This document shows positions 9,088-18,100 of a DNA stretch of 64,000 bases, piece after piece. Numbering within the stretch: position 1 is the stretch's first letter; every line of letters begins with the position of its first letter. Source of the DNA: Lentisphaerota bacterium (lineage in GTDB: Bacteria; Verrucomicrobiota; Lentisphaeria; Oligosphaerales; JABHEG01); the NCBI GenBank assembly GCA_018676675.1, contig JABHEG010000142.1:34589-98588 (forward strand), in the 5' to 3' direction. The notes below the pieces were generated by a model. That model was not told the origin of the DNA, did no database searches, and saw only the letters and a list, made by a program, of their open reading frames with translations. The position numbers and the translations under genes were made by a program.

Positions 9088-10650
9088 ATGATTGACGGCA
9101 ACATCCTCTTCCTCAGCGACAGCCCGAACGGTGCCATGGGGCAGGACCTGAAGCTGCTGTATCCCGAACGCCTCGTCGCGCGCGCGATCGCGGAAGGACC
9201 GCCATCCGCCATAGAGCTTGCCGACTATGGCTGCATCATCACGGCCGTGTGCGACGGCACGCATCTCGCTCAACTCGACTACAACGCCATCGAGGCCTAC
9301 GCCCAAGCCGGAGGCACGGTCGTGTCCTGCCTGTTTGAGTATGCGGCCCATCGTGGACTCAACTTCAGCAAGACGCACGTGGGAGACCGCTTCCGACCGG
9401 CTCTGCGCATTGAGGCAGAAGGCGACATCACCCGGGGCTACGCCGTCGGCGACACCGTGTGGTGGTACGGATGCGTCTCCAGCGCCCCCGACATGCTCTA
9501 CTCCAACCAAATGCTACAGCGTCAGATCCTCGACATCAGTGAAACCGACGGCGTGCAGGTCCTGGCAACGTCAACGGTCAACGGCGGCGCCGTGATGGTG
9601 CACGAGACGATCGGCGACGGCCAGATCCTCGCTCTTGACCTGCTCTCCCCGCTGCGACCGTTCTACAATTCCTACGGCAGTACCAACAAGTACGTCTTCC
9701 TGGGCAACCTCATCAACAACACCGTGCGGCACGGCCGACACTATCCCAAGCGCCTCAGCTACGACGCTTTCGTCAAGGAAATGTATGCACTTGAGCAAGT
9801 GTCAACGGGACTCAACCTGTGCTGTGAAGGTCCCTGCAGCGATGGACGCGACATGTGGTCGTTCGAGATTGGTGATCCTGCCAACCCCACCATCTATATC
9901 GGGGCGGCCGTCCACGGTTGGGAGTGGGAAAACGCCTACGGTCTGTTGCGCTTTGCCGAACTGATCACCCAGCAACCAGAATTGGAGGGCCTGGACACAA
10001 GTCGCTTCCATTTCCGCATCATGCCCGTGCAGAACCCTTACGGCTTCGACCAGTTCACCCGTCAAAATGCCCGAGGAGTCGACCTGAATCGCAACTTCGA
10101 CTGCCATTGGGACCAACTGCCCGTCGTTCAGGATGTAGCCGTCCCCTGGGACTACAACTACAAGGGAACAAGACCCGCCTCGGAACCAGAGACCCAGGCC
10201 ATTCAACGCATCTTCGACGCACATCAGCCCATGGCCGTGATCGACTTCCATACCGCCGACTACATCATGCTGACCGCACACTGCGGGGATCGCGAGCTGC
10301 TGGGATCAATCCATCAGGACATCCAGGATCGCCTCAAAGACCGCTACATAAGCCAGAAGCCCTACGGTGGCGCCTACCAGCAGGTCAATATGGAACGAAC
10401 CCAGGCGACCGACCCGCCCCAGCCGTACCTCATCTGCTATGCCGCGGAACACGGCACCCCGGCTTCGTTCCTCATCGAGATGTCCGGAAACCGCGACGAC
10501 GCCCATGCCCTGTTGATGAACAGCGATACCGTCGTCGACATCTGCCTGGCCGCTGTGGCCCAGTGTGCAGCCAAAGCTCCCCAACAGCATGGTTGCTGCT
10601 GCCAGACTCAAGGACCAGAGGGGCACGGATGCTGCCGACGCGAAGAGTGA
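9088..10650 (+). CDS. M14-family zinc carboxypeptidase-like protein with N-terminal amidotransferase-like domain and Cys/His-rich tail
   Basis: A 520-residue protein without an evident signal peptide. Residues 1-~240 resemble a glutamine-amidotransferase-like domain ('LADYGCIITAVCDGTHLAQL', 'EAYAQAGGTVV'). Residues ~250-490 are M14: H276-G-W-E279 is the HxxE zinc pair, 'NPYGFDQFTRQNARGVDLNR' then NF is the substrate Arg/Asn-Arg region, H388 in DFHTADY is the third ligand, and E464 in FLIEMSG is the catalytic Glu. The last ~21 residues are QHGCCCQTQGPEGHGCCRR plus EE, an unusual possible metal-binding tail. The start at 9088 has GGAG 7 bp upstream. Its target is unknown; family members cut peptides or amide-linked cell-wall or glycoconjugate substrates. 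Confidence 0.85.
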   Translation: MIDGNILFLSDSPNGAMGQDLKLLYPERLVARAIAEGPPSAIELADYGCIITAVCDGTHLAQLDYNAIEAYAQAGGTVVSCLFEYAAHRGLNFSKTHVGDRFRPALRIEAEGDITRGYAVGDTVWWYGCVSSAPDMLYSNQMLQRQILDISETDGVQVLATSTVNGGAVMVHETIGDGQILALDLLSPLRPFYNSYGSTNKYVFLGNLINNTVRHGRHYPKRLSYDAFVKEMYALEQVSTGLNLCCEGPCSDGRDMWSFEIGDPANPTIYIGAAVHGWEWENAYGLLRFAELITQQPELEGLDTSRFHFRIMPVQNPYGFDQFTRQNARGVDLNRNFDCHWDQLPVVQDVAVPWDYNYKGTRPASEPETQAIQRIFDAHQPMAVIDFHTADYIMLTAHCGDRELLGSIHQDIQDRLKDRYISQKPYGGAYQQVNMERTQATDPPQPYLICYAAEHGTPASFLIEMSGNRDDAHALLMNSDTVVDICLAAVAQCAAKAPQQHGCCCQTQGPEGHGCCRREE

Positions 10651-10700
10651 ACAACACCGCGCCAGGAGTCCGGTGATCTGCCCAAACTGAGGTCTCGATC

Positions 10701-13142
10701 ATGACACCATTCACAGATGCCGAAGGGCGCCTGAAACGGATACGTTCATACAGCTTCCACAGCTCCGACCTCATGCCCCCGGAGGACGCCTTCCAGCCCT
10801 ACAACAACGCCCACAATGAGGGTCCTCTGTGCGCCCCTTCTCTCGGTGGGATCGGAGCAGGGAACATCGGGCGAGACCTCGCCGGCCGCTTCAGTCGCTG
10901 GCATCTGCAGAACGGGGTCCATCGTCACCAGCCATTCGACTGCGCGAGCCTGTGCCTGCGCTGGCAGCAGGGAGCAAAGAGCGAGGCCTATCGGTTGGGC
11001 GCGGGCGATTGGGACCGGCCCCTGCCCCACGGTACCCGCACAGTAGATGTCCTCTTCCCTCTCACGATCGAGCACGTCAGCCAGGACGGCTGGCCCGTCG
11101 AACTCATCGTCGAGAGCTACTCCCCAATCATCCCCCAAGACAATCTGGCGTCCTGTCTGCCGGTGGCCGTGTTCGATGTCTCCGTCCGCAACACTTCGAC
11201 CAAACCGGCCGAGTTCGATATGGCCTTCTTCTGGCCCAATGTGCTCGGCTGGCGTCCGGCCACATACACGGTCGGGTCACAGGCGCCGGTGACACTGTAC
11301 GACCAAGCCCATCAGGCACGCCGCAAAGTCGCGTGGGTCGACAAGACGAATGCAGGCAACCGGGTCAACGCAATCGACTGTTCAGGAGACAGCGACTGGC
11401 TCGAAGCCGTCGCGTTCACCAACGAGCCAAACCGCCCCCCTCGGCGGGACATGGAGGGAACATGGTTTCTGGGCGTGGCCGGAGCAGACAACGATCTGCG
11501 GCATTCACATCACAGCTGTTTCCGCTGCGCTCGGGGCACGATGAACCCGAAGTCCGTCTGGTTGCTCCCGGCAGCCGAACACCGCTTCTTCGAGACCGGT
11601 CAGCTGAGCAACTCCGATATGACGTGGCACGCCAAGTGTATGGAAGTCCTGGGGGGAGCAGTCGCAGCCGGAGCCACACTGCAACCCGGCGAGGAAACGA
11701 CATTCGCGTTCGTTCTCAGTTGGGACATGCCCTTGACCCAAGCGGGAAGCGGGCGCACGTGGGCAAAGGCCTATACGCAGGATTTCGGATGCTCAGGGGA
11801 CAACGCACAGGCGATCGCCGAATTGGCTCTGCAGCGCCGGGAAGCGTGGCGGGTGCAGATCCTTGCCTGGCAGGACGGTCTCATCAGCAACGCGAAAGAC
11901 TGGGTCCGGGACGACAGTGTCGCCGGAGCCATGATCAACGAGCTCTACTTCCTCGTTGACGGAGGCCCGTTCTGGCTGGCCGGGCAGGCCGATTCTGCCG
12001 GTCTGCCCGAACCGCGCCTGGGGGCCGGTCCCCACTTCAGCATTCTGGAAGGCTACGACTCCGGCTACTACTTCCTCTCGACCTTTGACCTCTGGCCCTA
12101 TGCCATGCTTCCCGTCGTCACCTGCTGGCCCGAGCTCAGCCGATTACTCTACGAGGACTTCCTGCGCTCCATCCCCATCGACGTCGACGAAAAACGGATT
12201 TTCTACAAACTGGGCACGGAAGGCACACTGCTGGCACGAGACAAAATCCCTCACGACGTTGGCTCCCCTCCGGGCGACCCGTGGCACGAGCTCAACGACT
12301 ACCAGTACGCCAATGACTCAAACCAATGGAAAGACCACAACCCCATGTTCCTGCTCAGCTACTACCTGCATACGGCAATAGCTGACGAGCCGCCGCCCTC
12401 CCCAGAAGCGTGGGCCACCCTCAAGCTGGCGGCGGCGCACATGGAATCGCAGGATAAAGACGGTGATGGGCTCCCCGAACACGACACGCACGGAGACAAC
12501 ACGTGGGATGCCGTCGAAGTGAACGGCCCGGCCATCTACTCCGCCGCCCTGACCATCGGGGCCCTCGCCGCCATGAAAACCTGGGCCGAGCAGGTAGGAG
12601 ATGCTGACGCCAAGGGTCACTTCGAATCTCGCCTCGAGATGGCCACACAAGCCTTTGAAGCCGCACTGTGGAACGGAACGTACTACAACAATGCCACAGT
12701 CGGAGAACGCCGGAACTGGGTCGCCTGCGATGGCCTCTTCGGCATCCTCCTCGCGAAGGTCGCAGGCTTGGGAGATCTCCTGCCGGTGGAACGTGTACAG
12801 GCACATCTGAAAGCGGTCTACAAGCACAACTTCAAAGGTCTAGACAACGGTCGTTGGGGGCCGTCCCTGCAAGCCCCGCCGGCTGGCTGGGACAACGCGG
12901 AGGGTGGCGTCCAGGTCGATGAGATCCTGGTTGGGGCAGCCTGGTCCTGCATCGGTCTGATGCTGCGCTACGGCCTTGCTGACGAAGCCAACGAGATCGC
13001 TGCCACCATCGTGCGCGTGCACTACGAAGAATCCGGTCTGCAATTCCGCACACCGGCCGCCTGGCGCAAGGAGCGCGGCTACCGTGCCCCCCTGAACCTG
13101 CGCCCCATGGCCATTGGGTTCCTTCTCGATGAACGCCGGTAG
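10701..13142 (+). CDS. GH116-like glycosidase (DUF608/non-lysosomal glucosylceramidase family)
   Basis: An 813-residue protein. The N-terminal 'GGIGAGNIGRDLAGRFSRWH' plus LQNG is the hallmark GH116 beta-sandwich glycine motif. The C-terminal (alpha/alpha)6 barrel begins near residue 390 and contains 'GDGLPEHDTHGDNTWDAVEV' (~590-605), the region carrying the acid/base Asp in GH116. 'LDNGRWGPSLQAPPAGWDNA' and 'GYRAPLNLRPMAIGFLLD' match the end of the fold. GH116 enzymes remove beta-glucosyl, beta-xylosyl or beta-GlcNAc groups. No signal peptide is visible. GAGG lies 8 bp before the start at 10701. It is the last gene of the 7978-13142 run, and a hairpin follows at 13154-13175. Confidence 0.85.
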   Translation: MTPFTDAEGRLKRIRSYSFHSSDLMPPEDAFQPYNNAHNEGPLCAPSLGGIGAGNIGRDLAGRFSRWHLQNGVHRHQPFDCASLCLRWQQGAKSEAYRLGAGDWDRPLPHGTRTVDVLFPLTIEHVSQDGWPVELIVESYSPIIPQDNLASCLPVAVFDVSVRNTSTKPAEFDMAFFWPNVLGWRPATYTVGSQAPVTLYDQAHQARRKVAWVDKTNAGNRVNAIDCSGDSDWLEAVAFTNEPNRPPRRDMEGTWFLGVAGADNDLRHSHHSCFRCARGTMNPKSVWLLPAAEHRFFETGQLSNSDMTWHAKCMEVLGGAVAAGATLQPGEETTFAFVLSWDMPLTQAGSGRTWAKAYTQDFGCSGDNAQAIAELALQRREAWRVQILAWQDGLISNAKDWVRDDSVAGAMINELYFLVDGGPFWLAGQADSAGLPEPRLGAGPHFSILEGYDSGYYFLSTFDLWPYAMLPVVTCWPELSRLLYEDFLRSIPIDVDEKRIFYKLGTEGTLLARDKIPHDVGSPPGDPWHELNDYQYANDSNQWKDHNPMFLLSYYLHTAIADEPPPSPEAWATLKLAAAHMESQDKDGDGLPEHDTHGDNTWDAVEVNGPAIYSAALTIGALAAMKTWAEQVGDADAKGHFESRLEMATQAFEAALWNGTYYNNATVGERRNWVACDGLFGILLAKVAGLGDLLPVERVQAHLKAVYKHNFKGLDNGRWGPSLQAPPAGWDNAEGGVQVDEILVGAAWSCIGLMLRYGLADEANEIAATIVRVHYEESGLQFRTPAAWRKERGYRAPLNLRPMAIGFLLDERR

Positions 13143-13153
13143 CGGGAAGGGCT

Positions 13154-13175
13154 CCCTCAGTTTGCACACTGAGGG
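13154..13175. terminator. Hairpin just after the GH116 gene
   Basis: ccctcag (13154-13160), 8-nt loop, ctgaggg (13169-13175), 11 bp after the GH116 stop. The stem is 7 bp and extends weakly. No T-run follows, so it may be a weak or Rho-assisted transcript end. Confidence 0.4.
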
Positions 13176-13293
13176 GGTGGATATGCGGCGATGCGCGAGT
13201 GCGCGCCAACGTACAGTAAGAAGGCGATTCCGTGAGTGGCCCCAGTGACGAGTATGGTATTCTCGCCCGTGCCGCCGCTCAACGACGGCATCA

Positions 13294-13330
13294 CTGGCGT
13301 GGTAGCGCGCCAGCGATGCCACGCCAAAGT
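13294..13330. repeat. Imperfect palindrome between GH116 and hicB
   Basis: tggcgtgg (13295-13302) pairs perfectly with ccacgcca (13319-13326), and flanking cact/agtg extends it across a 2-nt bulge. It lies between converging genes. Function is unknown; it could be a bidirectional transcript end or a REP-like element. Confidence 0.45.
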
Positions 13331-13356
13331 GAGTACACTGGTTGCCGAAGCGTTCT

Positions 13357-13692
13357 CTAACGTGTGAGCTTTGCACTGGCAAGTCGATTGAGACTGACCC
13401 CCTCCTCAGCCGCCTCCAAAGCCAACTCACGGTGAACAGCAGGGGGGACACGGACAACGAACTTGCCGCTGAACGATCGCACAGAAAGGGCCTCTGGGAC
13501 AGTCTCGCCGGCGGCCTCCATATCGGCAACGACCTCGGCAACAAGCTGACGCATCCCGCGGAGAGCCCCACCGGGAGTCGGGGCCAGCCAGCTCAGGCTT
13601 GGGAACTCGGCGCAAAGGCCAACATGCTCTCCATCCTCGGGGGACCATGTAACCCGGTAGGTGTAATGGTCGTCTCTAAGCGCTGCTCTCAT
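13357..13692 (-). CDS. hicB: HicB-type antitoxin
   Basis: A 111-residue protein with the HicB architecture. An N-terminal partial RNase H-like domain ('YTYRVTWSPEDGEHVGLCAE' then FPSLSWLA, matching the usual 'F.V..PDLPG' region) is followed by a linker helix and a C-terminal ribbon-helix-helix ('SGKFVVRVPPAVHRELALEA' then 'GVSLNRLASAKL'). It lies directly after hicA with a 17-bp overlap. It should neutralise HicA and repress the operon by analogy with the family. The start at 13692 is the ATG of the open frame. Confidence 0.9.
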   Translation of the reverse strand: MRAALRDDHYTYRVTWSPEDGEHVGLCAEFPSLSWLAPTPGGALRGMRQLVAEVVADMEAAGETVPEALSVRSFSGKFVVRVPPAVHRELALEAAEEGVSLNRLASAKLTR

Positions 13693-13930
13693 TGCTCAAC
13701 CGATCAATGGCCTTCAGAACCTGACGGACTTGGTATGCTTTGGCCATCCCTTTCGTGTTCTGGATGTTGACTCTGGGATCTCCTCGCCACGGTGTCCTGT
13801 ATACACGGTGGCTGGAGCTCTGTTGGCGAGGGACACCAAAACACCTGTCACAGACACGGCACAAGTCGGAGAAGCGGACACCGGCAACATTTCGCCGCAT
13901 TTGCTTGATGATCTGCTCAATGCTCGCCAT
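13676..13930 (-). CDS. hicA: HicA-type mRNA interferase toxin
   Basis: An 84-residue dsRBD-like toxin. 'VRFSDLCRVCDRCFG' is the first helix, and 'QSSSHRVYRTPWRGDPRVNI' carries the catalytic His of the S/G-S-H motif. 'KGMAKAYQVRQVLKAIDRL' is the standard HicA ending. The start is set at 13930 (MASIEQI), giving the normal family length; five further upstream codons are possible. It overlaps hicB by 17 bp. The start lies 4 bp from a perfect palindrome (13934-13950), so transcription probably begins very close by. Confidence 0.92.
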   Translation of the reverse strand: MASIEQIIKQMRRNVAGVRFSDLCRVCDRCFGVPRQQSSSHRVYRTPWRGDPRVNIQNTKGMAKAYQVRQVLKAIDRLSNESSA

Positions 13931-13933
13931 AGA

Positions 13934-13950
13934 CAATAGTACCACTATTG
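13934..13950. promoter_or_regulatory. Candidate HicB operator palindrome
   Basis: CAATAGT acc ACTATTG is a perfect 7-bp inverted repeat with a 3-bp centre lying 4 bp upstream of the hicA start codon. RHH-type HicB proteins bind palindromes at this position. It also lies between hicA and the upstream lipoprotein gene on the same strand. Confidence 0.6.
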
Positions 13951-13989
13951 ATACTTAAACGCAAGTGTCCCATGTCCGCAACGTCGCCT

Positions 13990-14676
13990 TCAGCGACCGA
14001 GGTCACGAGGTCCGCTGGAAGGGATCGCTGGGCCCTCTGCTGGCCCGTCAATCAGTCTTGGTGGGTTGCTCCACGCGCGTGAAAGCACTGCGAGCCGAAT
14101 ATCGTCGGTGCAGGCAGCGAACCGACGCACCGCCTGGAGGATCTCCGCCACGGGAGCGCCCTGTTCGGTCGTGATGGTCACAGATGTAGTCGCGGAGATC
14201 GACCACGAAAGGCCTTGCACACCCCGGTTCGTCATTGGTCGTGTCTCAACGAGCAAGACACGGCGCTCATTGCGTGTTCGCAACGGGGCCGATGCCTCTG
14301 TGAGGTCTTGGCAAACCCGTTGATACGTCATGTCACCACGCTTGTCGATGAAGATCTGAATCGATGACAATGAATCAGATGGCATACGGAAGATGCCGGG
14401 GTCGCAGAGAATGCGATCCGTTCTGGTGGGGGTTGGCGTTAAGGTTACCAGGGAACCCCGGCAATCCGAATAGAGCGTGGCAACCGCCCTGTAGCTGTCC
14501 GCCATCCGGAAGCGTAGTTCATGTATCTGCGTGAAGTCATCCGTACCAGGAACATCCTGCCGGTAGGCCGTAAGGATCAAATCGCGTCCGATAGTCTCGG
14601 TGGTAGGTGCGGTCGAACTACGGCTACACCCCACGAGAAAAGCTAACGCGGCCACGATGGCTGCTCTCGGTCTCAT
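13990..14676 (-). CDS. Predicted lipoprotein of unknown function
   Basis: A 228-residue protein. The N-terminus MRPRAAIVAALAFLVGCSRS is a lipoprotein signal peptide with lipobox LVGC, so the mature protein should be membrane-anchored at Cys17. The rest shows no recognisable domain; Cys pairs occur at 'YSDCRGS', 'ILCDPG', 'RVCQDL' and 'FAACTDD'. The ATG at 14676 is chosen because it directly begins the signal peptide and has GAGGG just upstream; the frame is open 30 codons further. It lies 59 bp upstream of hicA on the same strand, but the hicAB palindrome between them suggests separate control. Confidence 0.7.
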   Translation of the reverse strand: MRPRAAIVAALAFLVGCSRSSTAPTTETIGRDLILTAYRQDVPGTDDFTQIHELRFRMADSYRAVATLYSDCRGSLVTLTPTPTRTDRILCDPGIFRMPSDSLSSIQIFIDKRGDMTYQRVCQDLTEASAPLRTRNERRVLLVETRPMTNRGVQGLSWSISATTSVTITTEQGAPVAEILQAVRRFAACTDDIRLAVLSRAWSNPPRLIDGPAEGPAIPSSGPRDLGR

Positions 14677-15185
14677 GTTCCCTCTGCCCAACAAGTGATT
14701 CCACAATTCTGGGTATCGTCCCACCAGGAAGGGCGTCTTCGTGCCGTTGACGGGAAATCCCATCACCCAGAAGCATATATGGCATGGTCGTCCGTTCTCG
14801 CCAGGTTGGGTTGTCCGGCGTGGAGCGTGTTGTGTAGTTCTCCAGAGAGCATGATAAACACCATCGGAGTGGTGCTATGATACGGATTCCGGATGGTGTG
14901 CCCAGCGAAAAGCTCTACTCAATTCGTTAACAGTAGTTTGCGCTTAGTGGAGTCCTGCCATCCCGATGCTGGTGACTCTATCGCATGGACATGGGGGCGT
15001 CAAGATGTCCGGAAAACGCGACCTGCACAGACAACCGATAGACGTCTGTTTTCCGGACAACAACGGTCCCGGCCGAGGCGACGAACGATGCCACGCAAAA
15101 AGGACGCAACACATTGATTGGTGTGGGACGTGAAGTCACGTTGTTCTCCTGAGTTGCCGCAGCATCCGTGATGGAAAAGGCCAAA
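14677..15185. other. Divergent intergenic region with a nested inverted repeat
   Basis: About 500 bp between the minus-strand lipoprotein and the plus-strand giant PQQ protein. Short open frames here lack domain signatures or convincing ribosome sites. The notable structure is a 12-bp perfect inverted repeat at 15006-15017 / 15048-15059 with a nested one inside. Promoters for both neighbours presumably lie here. Confidence 0.5.
15006..15059. repeat. Nested inverted repeat upstream of the giant PQQ gene
   Basis: TGTCCGGAAAAC (15006-15017) pairs with GTTTTCCGGACA (15048-15059). Inside, CAGAC (15028-15032) pairs with GTCTG (15044-15048), sharing one base with the outer arm. It could be an operator, a structured leader or a mobile-element scar. 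The core CCGGAAAAC recurs at about 60859-60867. Confidence 0.6.
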
Positions 15186-18100
15186 ATGATCACATCAGCA
15201 GTCCGAACCAGCGTCATCGTCCTGACATGCGGAGCCCTGTCGCTCTCCGCAGCCAACTGGCCTAGCTACCGAGGCAATGCGGAACGCACCGGGGTCACGA
15301 CCGAGGCGCTCGTGTTCCCGCTTCAAGCCCGCTGGTCGTGGGAGTCGGTTCAGCCGCCCTGCCCCGCTTGGCCGCAGCCCGGCAAAGAGCTGCACCGCAT
15401 CGATTTCGACTACGCGTTCCAACCGGTCATTGCGGATGGCAACGTCCTCTTCGCGTCGTCCACAGACGACGCCCTGCGGTGTCTGTCCCTGGCTGACGGA
15501 CGGACGCGCTGGCAGTTCGTGGCCGACAGTCCCCTGCGTTTCGCCCCGGACGTCGCCAACGGCAAAGCCTATGTCGCGGGCGACGATGGGGTTGTGCGTT
15601 GCCTTGACCTGGAGCAAGGGGACGTCATCTGGTCGTTCCGTGGAGCCCCGGAGAAGGACCTGCTCCTCGGGAATGACCGCATGATCTCGCGCTGGCCCTG
15701 CCGCACCGGCGTTCTGGTGCGGAACGACACCGTCTATGTCACCGCCGGAATGTGGCCGACTCAGGGCATCCACGTCTACGCGCTGAAGGCAGACAGCGGG
15801 GAAACCATCTGGCACAACGACAGCAGCGGTTCGGTCTACATGCGATTTCCACACCCCGTCGCTTCGGGGTTCGGCGGGGTTGCCCCTCAGGGATACCTGC
15901 TCAGTTCCGGCAAGCGCCTGCTGGTGCCAACGGGCAGGAACATCCCAGCCGTATTCGATCGGGCAACGGGTGAGCTGCTCCATTACAAAGCCGCGGAGGC
16001 CCTGCAGGATGGCGGGACTCGCTGCACGGTGTGGCGCGATGTGGTGTTCACGCCAATCAACCGTTTCGCCAGTGTCTCCGAAGCACACGTGGGCGAAGCA
16101 ACCCCGGCAGGAGCCGACGGGATGGCCGTCTACTCCCTGAAGACCGGGGAGAAGCTGTTGCGGATGGCCGGCAGATACCACGTTCTCCCCGCCGGAGACA
16201 GGCTCTTCACTGTTGGCAACGGCAAGGTCGAGTGCCTGAACGTTGCGGAATGGCATCCCGCTCAAGGCAAGCTCCCGGACAAGACCATCTGGACCCAACC
16301 ATATGCGTTACCGGTCTACTCAATTGCCCTTGCCGGCAGGGCCCTGGTCATCGGCACTGACGGCGCTGTCCATGCTCGCGATGCAGACACGGGAGCCATG
16401 CTCTGGGAAGCCGGGATCGATGGCCAGGCACGAGGCCTGGCCATGGCAGATTCGTGCCTGGTGGTCTCCACCAATCGTGGTGTGGTGACCTGCTTCGGAT
16501 CTGGTCCAGCCCCCGCAAGCCGAGACGCGTCAAAGGGCACTGCGCGCTCGGATGAACCGCCCCCCAAACCGAACCGCGCCCGTGGCATCCTGGCTGCAGC
16601 CAACGTCCGCGAGGGCTACGCACTGGTTCTCGGCGAGGAGACTGTGACCCTCGCCCTTGACCTCGCCCGACAATCAGAGCTGCATGTCGTTGCTGTTGCG
16701 CCCCCCGGAACGGACCTGCAACAGTGTCGCGCAGCACTCCTGCCGACCGGTCTCTACGGCACGCGACTTGTAGTGCTGGAACACCCCATCAAAGACCGCC
16801 TGTCGCTACCGCCCTACTTCGCTGATCTCATCGTTGTGAGTGCCAGGGTACCTGGCCCGATGGCGGCACAGGTCTGCCGCGTGCTCCGGCCCTGCGGCGG
16901 CCGCCTGATCGCTCCGAACATGACAGCAAAGGACCTACTCGCTTTTGCGGAGTCCGCAGGATTCCCGGAACTGCGCGTAGATCCGCAGGCGAACGCCATC
17001 GTTCGCGGGAAGCTCCCCGGCGCAGGAGACTGGCGACACCCTTGGGCAGATGCAGGACGATCCGGCATTGGCGCCGAACAGCGCCTGACGCTGCCGCTCG
17101 ACCTCCTATGGTTCGGTGGCCCCGGCCCCGACCGAATGATGGACCGACACCTGGCAACATCGCCCCCGCTCGCAGTCAATGGACGAGCGTTCGTGACCGG
17201 TGAGAACCATGTCATCGCGTTCGATGCCTATACTGGCCGGGAGCTCTGGGCCAGACCTCTGAAGGGTGCGGGGCGCAGCTACTCCCGGTACTACGCGGCA
17301 AACGTCGTAGCCGACGATGACAGTCTGTATGTGGCCAGTCAAGGCCAATGCACACGGCTTGACCAGGTAACGGGCGAGGCGAGAGACGTTTACACGATCC
17401 CGGCTGAGCTACTCCCTACACCGGAAGATCCTGCAGTGCGGCAGCTCGCGGAGAAGTTGCCCTGGGCGTTCCCTGATCGCGATCACCGCCTGTTCCTCAC
17501 CTGCCCGGCAAGAGAACTCGCACACGTCCCCTGCGTCGTCCAGACCGCCATTGACCTGGCTTCTCTGCCAGGCCACCGCAGCACGGGAGGACAGGGGGTC
17601 GCATCCTCCGTTCGTGTGAGCCAGGGGCAGGCGGAAGTGCCGGCCGAAGCCGCTCTGGCCCCGGACGGCACACTCCGCGTCCGAGTGTCACTCAAGGACG
17701 ATCCAGCCCCAGCCCAACGCCTGTGCGTCTACATCGCCATCAAGAAGCACTCCTCCAAGCCGCCCGGGAAATCCGGGAAAGCGAGCGCAACATCCCTACT
17801 TGATGGTCTCGTGACGGCCTACGACTTCGAGAGCGAAGGCGACACGGTTATGGACGTCAGCGGCAACGAACACGGCGGTGAGGCCAAGGGTATCGCAAAG
17901 GCACGCGGTCACACCGGGAAAGGCGCAAGCTTCGACGGCCGTGAGGCGCGCATTCTGGTCAAACCGCGGAAGGACCTCAACCCAACTCGGGGCCTCACCG
18001 CACAGGCGTGGGTCAAGCTCGACCGGCCGGATACCGGCACCATTCTCTACAAGGCATACCAGTACGCCCTGTTCGTGGTCAAGACAGAGGCGGGAATCTG

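Noticed and set aside
14893..15117. 74-residue plus-strand open frame before the giant PQQ gene
   Set aside because: It contains the nested inverted repeat, has no domain signature and no ribosome site.
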